64,000 nt of DNA from Micromonospora mirobrigensis (GTDB lineage Bacteria > Actinomycetota > Actinomycetes > Mycobacteriales > Micromonosporaceae), in the NCBI RefSeq assembly GCF_900091555.1, contig NZ_FMCX01000003.1, forward strand, positions 496,001-560,000, read 5' to 3'. This document shows positions 9,787 to 18,736 of the stretch, piece after piece (position 1 is the stretch's first letter; each line of letters starts with the position of its first letter). The notes beneath the pieces were generated by a model, which saw only the letters and a program-made list of their open reading frames with translations, was not told the DNA's origin and ran no database searches. A program made the translations under genes and the position numbers.

Positions 9787-10310
9787 AGGCGCACCGCACG
9801 GACGTCGTCTCGCTCGGCTTCGGACTGGTCTTCCTCATGCTGTCGGCCTGGTGGCTGCTCGCCCAGCTGCTCGGGCTGGCCCTGCCGCCGGTCGGCTGGT
9901 TCCTCGCCGGCGGCCTGCTCCTGGTCGGCGTGCTCGGGCTGGTCGGCGCCCTGCGCTCGGCCCGGCCCGACCCGGCCGCACCCGCCGCCGCCGAACAGGG
10001 CTGGTCGGCCGCGCCCGGCACCACGGAACAGGGCTGGCCGCCCGGGGAGGTGCCACCGGTCGACTCGGCGGCGACCGGCTGGGGGAACCCGGACGCCGCC
10101 CGGCCGGCCGGCGACGAACGGCCCACGGCCGAGTTCCCGCCGCAGCGGCCGGACGCCGACGAGTGGCGTACCGGGGCGTCGACGGACGAGCCGCGTACGG
10201 CGGTCGAGGACCGGGTGGCCGACGAGCCGGCCGGCCCGACCGGCTGGTCCGCCCCGGCACCGCCGGCGGACCCGGCCGAGCCCGCCGAACCACCGGCCCG
10301 GGACGGTTGA
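9783..10310 (+). CDS. Small membrane protein of unknown function, coupled to the PspC/LiaF-like gene
   Basis: A 175-residue protein starting at GTG 9783 within the stop of the preceding gene (GTGA overlap). Two hydrophobic helices occupy about residues 8-28 and 35-57 (LGFGLVFLMLSAWWLLAQLL, then LAGGLLLVGVLGLVGAL). The rest is an acidic, Pro/Ala/Thr-rich tail without recognisable motifs. I do not recognise the family. The tight coupling suggests it works with the PspC/LiaF-like protein. Confidence 0.75.
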   Translation: MKAHRTDVVSLGFGLVFLMLSAWWLLAQLLGLALPPVGWFLAGGLLLVGVLGLVGALRSARPDPAAPAAAEQGWSAAPGTTEQGWPPGEVPPVDSAATGWGNPDAARPAGDERPTAEFPPQRPDADEWRTGASTDEPRTAVEDRVADEPAGPTGWSAPAPPADPAEPAEPPARDG

Positions 10311-10473
10311 GCGCGGCGGTGGGCGGCCCGCGGTCCGGCGCTTATGCTGGCCGTGGAGAACTCGCTCCGCCGGCCGGCCCGCGCCGCCCGGGCCCCGACC
10401 GCCGCCGAGCCGCTCGGCCCGTGCGTCCGGTCCGCCGCGATTCCCTCCCTACCTCGTCAGGAGTCCTTCCGAG

Positions 10474-11721
10474 ATGACCCAGACACCCGCCGTGCGGATC
10501 TCCGGCCGGCCCGGCCCGGTCCGCGTCGGCGAGCGCGCCGCCCGTACCCTCGTCAGCGAACTCGCCCGTCGCAACGACCCGAAGTCCGCCCTGCTGGTGG
10601 GGGTGACGCCGGAGTCCGCCGTGCTCGCCGCGGCGGTCGACGCGCTGCTGCCCGGTGACACGCTCACCGTCGTGCCGGCCGAGGCGGCCACCTCGGCCGC
10701 GCTGCGTGAACACGTGACGGCCCAGGGACGCTGGGTAGCCGACCGGGTCCGGGTCGTGGACTCGCTCGCCGAGGCCGACGCCGCCGAGGTGGTGATCGCG
10801 GCCGAGCCGTTCGCCGGCACCGCGGAGGAGACCCGCGCGGCCGTGGACGGTCTCGCGAAGTACCTCACCGACGGCGCGGTGCTCAGCGTCGCCGCCCCGC
10901 TGCACCGGACCGCCGGGGCGAGCGCCGAGCTGGACCGGCACGGCGTGCTGTACGGGTTCCGCACCGACCTGGTGCTGCGCAACACCCCGCCGGTGCGGGT
11001 CCACCACCTGCGCTTCACCCCGGCGAGCGCGGCGCTGGCCGGCCGGCTGGCGCCCGCGTACCGGCCGTCGAGCGTGCCGCTGACCCGGGGCATGCACATC
11101 GACTCCAACGGTGTGGCCGCGGCCGGCATCACGCTCGGCCTGGCCGCGCTGGCCCGGATCACCCGGCCGAAGTCCAGGCTCTGGCTGCTGCCGGCCCTGG
11201 CCGCCGCCCCGGTGGCCGCCTTCTTCCGGGACCCGGAGCGGGACGTGCCGGAGGACCCGTCGGCCGTGGTGGCCTCCGCGGACGGGCAGGTCCTCTCGGT
11301 GCAGCGGCTGCGCGACGAGCGGTTCGGCGAGGGCGAGTGGCTGCGGATCGCCGTCTTCCTCTCGGTGCTGGACGTGCACGTCAACCGCTCCCCGGTGGCC
11401 GGCAAGGTGGTCGACTACTTCGTGGCCGACGGCGGCTTCGTCAACGCGATGAAGCCGGACGCCGAGCACAACGTCGCGGCGTACACGGTGCTGGACACCG
11501 AGCACGGCACCGTGGTGGTGGCCCAGCGGACCGGGCTGATCGCCCGGCGCATCGTGCAGCGGGCGCCGATCGGCTCGCTGCTGGCCCGCGGTGAGCGCTT
11601 CGGGCTGATCCGGTTCGGGTCACGCACCGACGTCTACCTGCCGGCCGAGTCGGCCGAGCCGCTTGTCGGCCCCGGGGACAAGGTGGTGGGCGGCTCGACC
11701 GTCATCGCCCGCTGGAGCTGA
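10474..11721 (+). CDS. psd: Phosphatidylserine decarboxylase with N-terminal Rossmann/methyltransferase-like domain
   Basis: It converts phosphatidylserine to phosphatidylethanolamine at the membrane. The C-terminal half (about residues 195-415) is a short-form Psd domain with FFRDPERDVPEDP, VVASADGQV, LDVHVNRSPVAG and the self-cleavage site RFGSRTD, where Ser383 would become the pyruvoyl group. The first 185 residues form a separate alpha/beta domain (ALLVGVTPESAVLAAAVDAL, VVIAAEPF, GAVLSVAAP) resembling class I methyltransferase folds without a clear SAM motif. It converges on the phosphatidylserine synthase gene. The start is ATG with AGGAG upstream; 415 residues in all. Confidence 0.88.
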   Translation: MTQTPAVRISGRPGPVRVGERAARTLVSELARRNDPKSALLVGVTPESAVLAAAVDALLPGDTLTVVPAEAATSAALREHVTAQGRWVADRVRVVDSLAEADAAEVVIAAEPFAGTAEETRAAVDGLAKYLTDGAVLSVAAPLHRTAGASAELDRHGVLYGFRTDLVLRNTPPVRVHHLRFTPASAALAGRLAPAYRPSSVPLTRGMHIDSNGVAAAGITLGLAALARITRPKSRLWLLPALAAAPVAAFFRDPERDVPEDPSAVVASADGQVLSVQRLRDERFGEGEWLRIAVFLSVLDVHVNRSPVAGKVVDYFVADGGFVNAMKPDAEHNVAAYTVLDTEHGTVVVAQRTGLIARRIVQRAPIGSLLARGERFGLIRFGSRTDVYLPAESAEPLVGPGDKVVGGSTVIARWS

Positions 11722-11735
11722 CCAAGGAGACACGA

Positions 11736-11768
11736 GAAAGGGGCGCCGCTGGTCGCGGCGCCCCTTTC
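11736..11768. terminator. Bidirectional terminator between psd and pssA
   Basis: A perfect 13-bp stem GAAAGGGGCGCCG with a 7-base loop has A-rich and T-rich flanks on either side, so it can terminate in both directions. It sits exactly between the stops of two convergent genes (11721 and 11782). Confidence 0.9.
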
Positions 11769-11781
11769 TTCGTGCTTCGGA

Positions 11782-12633
11782 TCAGACCGTCCGGCGCTGG
11801 TGCAGCCAGAGCAGCGGGCCGCTGACCAGGTAACCCACCACCACCAGGGCGAAGGTGAGCCGGATGTCGACCAGCGCGCCGACGACCGGGGCGAGCCAGA
11901 GCCACGGCGGGAGCTTGACCAGCCGGGCGAGCTTGGCGTACGGGAAGCTGGAGACCATCGCGAAGGCGAGCAGCGCCACCCCGGCCACCAGGACCGCGCC
12001 GGGGACGGGCAGCCCGATGGCGACCGTCAGGGCGAGCACCGCCGCCGACATGGTGGTCGGTACGCCGCAGAAGAACCGGCCGTCCTTGGGTGAGACGTTG
12101 AACCGGGCCAGCCGGATGGCGGCGCAGGAGGCGACCAGTGCGCAGGCCACCGCGGCGGCGGCCGGCGGGGCCGAACCGGCCAGCGAGGCGTAGACCACCA
12201 CCGGCGCGGCCAGGCCGAACGAGCACATGTCGGCCAGCGAGTCCATCTGGGCGCCGAACGGGCTGGCCACCCCGAGCTTGCGGGCCAGGGCGCCGTCCAG
12301 ACCGTCGAAGATCACGCAGGCGATGAGGAAGAGAGCCGCGATCCGGGCCTGGCCGTTCATCGCCACGAAGATCGCGTTGATGCCGAGCATCAGGCTGGCC
12401 AGGGTGCACGCCTGGACGAGCGCGAACTTCATCCGGCGGGACGCGGTGCGCTCACCCGGGAGCAGCGGGATCGACATCGCGGGCGAGTCGTCCACCGGGA
12501 GGCTCGGCGCGAGGGCCGGGCTGACCGGCATGACGGCCTCGACCTCGGCACGCTCGTAGCGGGCGCGCCCGCGCCGGCGGAGCTGCCGGTCGACGTAGCG
12601 GGGCTCGGGCAGGACCAGGTCGGTCCCGGGCAT
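11782..12633 (-). CDS. pssA: CDP-diacylglycerol-serine O-phosphatidyltransferase
   Basis: This integral membrane enzyme makes phosphatidylserine from CDP-diacylglycerol and serine, the substrate for the neighbouring Psd. The CDP-alcohol phosphotransferase motif is complete (FDGLDGALARKLG then GAQMDSLADM, giving DGxxAR...G...D...D). About seven to eight membrane helices follow to the C-terminal WLHQRRTV. The start is uncertain. ATG 12633 (283 residues) is given. GTG 12777 has a good GGAGG but its first codons have unusual third positions. ATG 12531 would give 249 residues, still enough for the domain. Confidence 0.85.
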   Translation of the reverse strand: MPGTDLVLPEPRYVDRQLRRRGRARYERAEVEAVMPVSPALAPSLPVDDSPAMSIPLLPGERTASRRMKFALVQACTLASLMLGINAIFVAMNGQARIAALFLIACVIFDGLDGALARKLGVASPFGAQMDSLADMCSFGLAAPVVVYASLAGSAPPAAAAVACALVASCAAIRLARFNVSPKDGRFFCGVPTTMSAAVLALTVAIGLPVPGAVLVAGVALLAFAMVSSFPYAKLARLVKLPPWLWLAPVVGALVDIRLTFALVVVGYLVSGPLLWLHQRRTV

Positions 12634-13047
12634 CAGGTCGCCGTCGCGGCGGCCCACCCGGACCAGCAGCACCTGGCGGGCGAACGTGCTGCTGCGGCGC
12701 AACGGGCCCGCCCAGCGACGCCCTGCGGGGCGCGGACTGTCAGTCGTACGACGCCGGCGCCATGGGGCTCTCGGCACGTTTCCTCCATCACCGGATCGAC
12801 TGGCCGCCACGAGGGCGGGTGTCCGGCTGTCTCGTGCCGGACCGCTCTTGGCCCGGCAGCCGTTAGCGGAGTACACCATTGCACAGGGGAACGGGGCTTG
12901 GCGATAGCTGCCGGCGGTACTTATATCAGGCTTAAACCGCGCGAACCGCCTTCTTATTCCCATCCCGGGCTCCATCGCCCGTTTTCTTCGCCAGCCCTCA
13001 CCGCTGACTGTACCGGAGGCCACCGATGTCGGCCCGGCGAGCGGTAT
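12634..13047. other. Intergenic region upstream of pssA
   Basis: About 414 bp with no convincing gene unless pssA starts further upstream (GTG 12777). The stretch 12900-13020 is notably AT-richer than the rest of the window. On the minus strand it contains TATAAG (12925-12920), a good -10 box without a clear -35, possibly the pssA promoter with a long leader. Nothing else is recognised. Confidence 0.4.
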
Positions 13048-13959
13048 CTATCGCCCCCGACGTCCGGTTGCCAGCGCGGCCACCTCGGTCAGCCGCAACG
13101 TGTCGAGTTCGGCGGGCGGGAACCAGGCCGCCCGGGAGGTGGAACCCCCGGCCAGCTCGGTCACCCGCGCCTCGGTGGGGTCGTCCACCACCACCCGGTA
13201 GATCACCCGCACGCCGTGCCAGTCCAGCGGGCGGCCCTCCGGCCCCCACGCTGCCGGGTTGTGCAGATTGTCCACGCCGATCAGCTCGACCACCCGACCC
13301 AACTGGCCGGCCTCCTCGACCAGCTCGCGGAGCAACCCGGCGGCCGGCTGCTCGCCGTGGTCGGTGCCGCCGCCGGGCAGGTGCCACCGCCCGGCTCCCG
13401 GATAGCCGGGCGCGATCTGGGTCAGCAGCACCCGACCGCCCGGGTCGGTGACCAGCCCGTACGCGCCGAAGCGCAGCCGCCGGTCGACCGGCGGCGCATC
13501 GGTCACCGAGGCCGGGGCGGTCCGGGGCAGGTCTCCCGGGAGCGGGGTGACCGGCAGCCCGAGCAGCTCGGCGGTGAACGGCATCAGCGGCAGCCCGGCG
13601 GCCTCGGCCGGGGTCACCCAGGCCAGTTCGTCGGTGCCACCGTCGACCTCCGGCCGCAGCTCGCCGGAGCGGACCTCGACGTCGAAGAGCAGCCGGTCGA
13701 CGTGCAGCGCCACGCCCGCGTCGGGGAAGGTGAGCACGTCGGCCACCGCGGCCCGCAGCCCGGTCGGGGCGACGGTCAGCCCGGTCTCCTCGGCGAACCC
13801 ACGGACCAACGCGTCGGTCGGGTGCTCGGCGTGCTCCAGCCCGCCACCGGGCAGCTGCCACACCCCGGGGACCGGGCCGGCCGCCGAACCCCGGGTCAGC
13901 AGCACCCGCTCACCCTCGCGCAGCACCCCGTACGCGCCGACCCGCCGCTCCTGCCGCAT
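13048..13959 (-). CDS. Double-Nudix hydrolase (first of two neighbouring paralogues)
   Basis: A 303-residue protein made of two Nudix domains, so it probably hydrolyses nucleoside diphosphate-linked compounds in the cytoplasm; the substrate is unknown. The N-terminal domain has a Nudix box GGGLEHAE...RGFAEETGL in which the first Glu of REUXEE is Gly, so its activity may be weakened. The C-terminal domain has GGGTDHGE...RELVEEAG, a near-complete box (only the last hydrophobic position is Gln). The start has a GGGGGGAG stretch upstream. The next minus-strand gene is a paralogue with the same two-domain plan, so the two arose by duplication. Confidence 0.85.
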   Translation of the reverse strand: MRQERRVGAYGVLREGERVLLTRGSAAGPVPGVWQLPGGGLEHAEHPTDALVRGFAEETGLTVAPTGLRAAVADVLTFPDAGVALHVDRLLFDVEVRSGELRPEVDGGTDELAWVTPAEAAGLPLMPFTAELLGLPVTPLPGDLPRTAPASVTDAPPVDRRLRFGAYGLVTDPGGRVLLTQIAPGYPGAGRWHLPGGGTDHGEQPAAGLLRELVEEAGQLGRVVELIGVDNLHNPAAWGPEGRPLDWHGVRVIYRVVVDDPTEARVTELAGGSTSRAAWFPPAELDTLRLTEVAALATGRRGR

Positions 13960-14019
13960 CGACCGCTCCCCCCGCCTCCCGTAGCGCCTCGTCGATCATG
14001 AGCGTACGGGAGAAGGGGC

Positions 14020-14967
14020 TCAGGTGAGCTGGGCGGCGTGCACGGCCTCGGCGGTCACCTCGGTCAGCCGGTCGGCGGGCAGGGCGCCCAGCTCGTCCCG
14101 GGCGAACCAGCGCGCCTCGCAGGTCGAGCCGCCGATGTCGGCCACCGTGGGCGGGGCGGGCTGGTCGACCACGACCCGGTAGAAGGCGCGTACGCCGTGC
14201 CAGTCGATCGGGTAGCCCTCCGGGCCCAACGAGGCGGCGTCCCGGTGGCTGGCCACCCCGAGCAGCTCGACCAGGCGGCCGGTCTGCCCGGTCTCCTCGA
14301 CCAGCTCGCGGATCAACGCCGCGCCGGGCTGCTCGCCGTAGTCGGTGCCGCCGCCCGGCAGGTGCCAGCAGCCGGCGCCCGGGTAGCCGTCGGAGACCCG
14401 GGTCAGCAGCACCCGACCGGCCGGATCGGTCACCACGGCGTACGCGGCGAAGCGCTGGGCCCGGTGCAGCCCGTCGGGGCCGGGCACGGCGTAGAAGGAG
14501 GGGAACTCCGGCGCCTCGTCCGGGACGATGTCGGCGGAGGAGGCGGGCAACCCGAGGGCCCGGGCGGTGAACGAGCGCAGCGGCAGCCCGCGCGCCTCGT
14601 CGAGGGTGAACCAGCGGGCCAGGTCGGTCGGGCGGTCGACCCGCTCGGTCAGCGTGCCGCCGCGCACCGTCACCCGGTAGAGCAGCCGGTCGGTGTGGAT
14701 GGTGATGCCCCGCTCGGGCAGGGCCCGCATGTCGGCGAGGACGTCGTGCAGGCCGGAGACGGCGACCGAGAGGCCGGTCTCGGCGGCGGTCTCCCGGACG
14801 ACCGTGTGGTTCGGGTCCTCGCCGTGGTCGACCGCCCCACCGGGCAGGGACCACGTGCCGGGGGTGCCGGAGCGCTCCGATGCGCGGACCAGTAACACTC
14901 GGCCGACTGAGTCAGCACAAACTGCGTATGCCGCGATCCTGCGGAGCGGCTCCAGCAAGGTGGTCAC
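14020..14967 (-). CDS. Double-Nudix hydrolase (second paralogue)
   Basis: A 315-residue protein from GTG 14967 (VTTLLEPLRRIAAYAVC). The N-terminal Nudix box reads GGAVDHGE...RETAAETGL and the C-terminal one GGGTDYGE...RELVEETGQ. Here the first box keeps the RE pair but has Ala for one of the metal-binding Glu residues, the reverse of the damage in the neighbouring paralogue. The remaining sequence aligns with that paralogue, including WHGVRAFYRVVVD. It is divergent from a small PspC gene, with a strong palindrome between them. A longer open frame upstream is antisense to that gene and was discarded. Confidence 0.83.
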   Translation of the reverse strand: MTTLLEPLRRIAAYAVCADSVGRVLLVRASERSGTPGTWSLPGGAVDHGEDPNHTVVRETAAETGLSVAVSGLHDVLADMRALPERGITIHTDRLLYRVTVRGGTLTERVDRPTDLARWFTLDEARGLPLRSFTARALGLPASSADIVPDEAPEFPSFYAVPGPDGLHRAQRFAAYAVVTDPAGRVLLTRVSDGYPGAGCWHLPGGGTDYGEQPGAALIRELVEETGQTGRLVELLGVASHRDAASLGPEGYPIDWHGVRAFYRVVVDQPAPPTVADIGGSTCEARWFARDELGALPADRLTEVTAEAVHAAQLT

Positions 14968-15005
14968 GGGTGCAAATTCTCCCCCGACCGGGTTACCTCC
15001 ATCGA

Positions 15006-15029
15006 AAAGAGTCAGATTCCTGACTCTTT
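15006..15029. promoter_or_regulatory. Palindrome between divergent Nudix and PspC genes, likely operator
   Basis: Perfect 10-bp arms AAAGAGTCAG and CTGACTCTTT are separated by ATTC. The core AGAGTCA-N6-TGACTCT is identical in sequence and spacing to the core of the palindrome at 50258-50295 in front of an XRE-family regulator gene. The position in a 144-bp divergent promoter region suits an operator for one or both genes. Confidence 0.7.
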
Positions 15030-15111
15030 GCTGGCGTCTCAGGGATCGATCAGGGTAGGAGTCCGGGCGGTCACCGAGGTCGGCCCGCGACCGGCGAGGG
15101 ACCGTGGGGAC

Positions 15112-15456
15112 ATGACCTCCACGATCCCTCCCCAGGCCCCGTACAAGCAGCTCCGCCGACCCACGACCGACCGGATGCTGGCCGGCGTGGCCAGCGGCGT
15201 CGGCCGCTACCTCGACGTCGACCCCACCCTGGTCCGGGTGGTGTTCGCGGTGAGCACGCTGCTCACCGGCGGGTTCGCCGCGCTGGCGTACCCGATCATG
15301 TGGTTCCTGATGCCCGAGGAGCCGGCCGGCGCCCCCGCCTGGCCGCACCCCGCGGCCGCCACCGCCGCGCCCGTGGCCTGGCCGGCGCCGGCCACCGGGC
15401 CGCTGCCGACACCGGCACCGGAGCCCCGGCCGGCGCCCACGCCGCCGGCCGGGTGA
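15112..15456 (+). CDS. Small PspC-domain membrane protein
   Basis: A 114-residue protein from ATG 15112. After 15 residues comes a PspC domain (RRPTTDRMLAGVASGVGRYLDVDPTLVRVVFAVSTLL in consecutive segments, then LAYPIMWFLMPEEP), with two helices. The last 40 residues are Pro/Ala-rich and probably disordered. Such proteins act in envelope-stress responses in actinobacteria. It ends 7 bp before the convergent guaA stop, with no room for a separate terminator. Confidence 0.82.
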   Translation: MTSTIPPQAPYKQLRRPTTDRMLAGVASGVGRYLDVDPTLVRVVFAVSTLLTGGFAALAYPIMWFLMPEEPAGAPAWPHPAAATAAPVAWPAPATGPLPTPAPEPRPAPTPPAG

Positions 15457-15461
15457 GCCGG

Positions 15462-17020
<1,559 letters not shown>

Positions 17021-17031
17021 GGTGCACGATC

Positions 17032-17910
17032 CTACCGACCGCGACCGGCTGCGCCGCGGCCCCCGCTCCGCCCGCCCCGGTCGCTGCGCACGGTCGCGTC
17101 GGTGATGCCGCCGCGCGGCAGCGCCACCTCGTCGGCGACGGCGGGGGCGTACCCCTCGGCCGCGCTGACCCGGCGGGCGATGATGCCGAGCAGCACCCCG
17201 TAGACGACCTTCGACGTGATGTCCGCGACCGTGTACGTGATCTGCCGGGCGACCACACCGTCGGCCGAGTCCCAGTACGCCGGCATCAGGTACGCGCCCG
17301 GGTACAGCAGCCACGAGCCGAGCAGCAGCCACCACACGCCGCGGGCGAGCGGGCGGGCGCTGGCCGGCAGGCGGCCCAGATTGCCGTAGACGGTCCGGGC
17401 GACCAGGACGAGCAGCAGGAGGAAGAACGCGGTGCTGACCAGTCCCCAGATCCAGTAGGGCGCCGACCGCTCGATCTCGTAGAACTGACCGGCGTAGCCG
17501 GTGTAGATCATGGCGAGCCCACCGACGACGAAGGCGACCCAGCTCAGGTGGAACCGGCGACCGGTCACCCCCATCACCACCAGCAGCTGGATCAGCAGCA
17601 CGGGAACGTCGATCGACCAGTTGACGTACCGGTAACCGTTGGAGAAGAGGGTGTCGGACTGGACGAAGGCCGTACCGTCCCAGCGGAACGCGCCGACCCA
17701 CCGCTGATAGAGCAGGAACAGCTCGAAGAAGGCCGAGACCATCACCACGGCCGAGAGCACCGAGGAGAACTGGTAGCGCGGGGCGAGGGAACCGCGGGTC
17801 ACCAGGAAGTACACCAGTCCGGCGGCCATCACGGCGAAGCCCAGGCTGAGCACGTGGCTGATCAACGTGAACTGGTCCACGTTGTAGGAGAAGGTGTTCT
17901 CGAAGTTCAT
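17032..17910 (-). CDS. Microbial rhodopsin with NDQ motif, probable light-driven Na+ pump (KR2 type)
   Basis: A 292-residue seven-helix retinal protein. Helix C reads [20 protein letters not shown]94, N97, D101 and Q108 give N-D-Q in place of the D-T-D of bacteriorhodopsin, the signature of sodium-pumping rhodopsins (N112/D116/Q123 in KR2). Helix G has [10 protein letters not shown], with D230 as second counterion and K234 as the retinal Schiff-base lysine. Also KR2-like are the N-terminal MNFENTF, ITGY-like [21 protein letters not shown] and the BC-loop Asp at 86. The C-terminal 45 residues are polar and basic. The start is ATG with GGAG 8 bases upstream. The neighbouring Blh would supply retinal. 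Function is inferred from motif; H+ pumping in low Na+ is possible. Confidence 0.93.
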   Translation of the reverse strand: MNFENTFSYNVDQFTLISHVLSLGFAVMAAGLVYFLVTRGSLAPRYQFSSVLSAVVMVSAFFELFLLYQRWVGAFRWDGTAFVQSDTLFSNGYRYVNWSIDVPVLLIQLLVVMGVTGRRFHLSWVAFVVGGLAMIYTGYAGQFYEIERSAPYWIWGLVSTAFFLLLLVLVARTVYGNLGRLPASARPLARGVWWLLLGSWLLYPGAYLMPAYWDSADGVVARQITYTVADITSKVVYGVLLGIIARRVSAAEGYAPAVADEVALPRGGITDATVRSDRGGRSGGRGAAGRGR

Positions 17911-18025
17911 CCGCCACTCCGCCTGAATGTCGGCAATAGCTATTTTACCCGTTTATGCCCGTTACGGTAGACCGGTGGACAGGGGCTCGACGGGAATCGG
18001 CCGATCCTGAGACCGGGAGAGCGGC
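17911..18025. promoter_or_regulatory. Divergent promoter region between the two rhodopsin genes
   Basis: This 115-bp gap is much richer in A+T than its flanks. On the minus strand TAAAAT (17947-17942) is a good -10 box 32 bp before the Na+-pump-like rhodopsin start. On the plus strand TACGGT (17963-17968) can serve the other rhodopsin. AATAGCTATT (17935-17944) is a perfect 10-bp palindrome overlapping the minus-strand -10, and CCCGTT occurs twice at 17948-17966. A shared regulator binding here is plausible. -35 boxes are weak. Confidence 0.5.
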
Positions 18026-18736
18026 GTGACGGGGTGGTGGCTGTGGCTCTACGTCATCGCCATGGCGGCCGGAGCGCTCTTCTTCCTCGCCTGGTGGATC
18101 CGGCCCCGCGGCGTGCCCACGGTCGAGTACCTGGTCGCGATCGCCGTTCCCGTCTGGTCCGGTTCCTGGTACACCGTCCTCGCCCTCGGCGGCGGGCGGG
18201 TGGCGGACGCCGCCGACCAGACGGTCTACTGGGCCCGGTACGCCGACTGGACGGTCAGCGCCGCGCTCCTGCTCACCGCCCTGGCGCTGACCGCCACCCA
18301 CGCGGTCCCCGGGCGGCACCCTCGGCTGGTGGCCACGCTGGTCGCCCTGAACGTCACGATGATCGGCGCCGGCCTGCTCGCCGACCTCTCCGCCGAGCCG
18401 GCGGGGCGGTATCTGCTGTTCGCCCTCGGCACGGCGGCGCTGCTGGGCATCTTCGCGGTGATCTGGGGACCGCTGCGCGCCGTCGCCCGCCGTCAGCCGG
18501 AGGGGCCGTACCACGCGTACCGGGAATCCGCGGTGCTGCTCACCCTGCTTTGGACCGGGTACCCGCTGCTCTGGCTCGCCGGTCCGTCCGGCGCCGGGCT
18601 GTTCGGCCCGACCACGGACACCGCCCTGTTCGTGCTGCTCTCCATCGCCTCCAAGGTCGGCTGGGGGATCTTCGACCTGGCCAGGTTGCGCAGCATCGCC
18701 CCACGGGGTGAACTCGTGCCGCCCGGATCCCGGTGA
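18026..18736 (+). CDS. Xenorhodopsin/Anabaena-sensory-rhodopsin-like microbial rhodopsin
   Basis: A 236-residue seven-helix retinal protein from GTG 18026 (GGGAGAG upstream). Helix C has ARYADWTVSAALLL: R71 and the counterion D74, then S78 and A85 at the positions of Thr89 and Asp96 of bacteriorhodopsin, and no helix-C proline. Helices E-G match Anabaena sensory rhodopsin closely as I recall it (GLLADLS, VIWGPLRA, WTGYPLLWLAGPSGAG, SKVGWGIFDLARLR). The retinal lysine is K210. The residue four before it is S206, where xenorhodopsins have Pro and most rhodopsins have Asp. E34 and D217 resemble the cytoplasmic acidic pair E36/D217 of the Anabaena protein. It could be a sensor or an atypical proton pump. 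It overlaps the Blh gene by 4 bp. Confidence 0.9.
   Translation: MTGWWLWLYVIAMAAGALFFLAWWIRPRGVPTVEYLVAIAVPVWSGSWYTVLALGGGRVADAADQTVYWARYADWTVSAALLLTALALTATHAVPGRHPRLVATLVALNVTMIGAGLLADLSAEPAGRYLLFALGTAALLGIFAVIWGPLRAVARRQPEGPYHAYRESAVLLTLLWTGYPLLWLAGPSGAGLFGPTTDTALFVLLSIASKVGWGIFDLARLRSIAPRGELVPPGSR

Noticed and set aside
10330..10355. A psd promoter with TATGCT at 10343-10348
   Set aside because: No matching -35 box and more than 120 bp from the start codon. Too weak to list.
12634..13023. A long N-terminal extension of phosphatidylserine synthase
   Set aside because: Third-codon positions in the far upstream part are not typical of this genome and the sequence is not family-like. A start at GTG 12777 remains possible and is mentioned in the entry.
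15000..15035. Palindrome at 15006-15029 as a transcription terminator
   Set aside because: It lies between divergent gene starts, is AT-rich, lacks a T-run, and shares its core with a promoter-linked palindrome elsewhere, so an operator is more likely.
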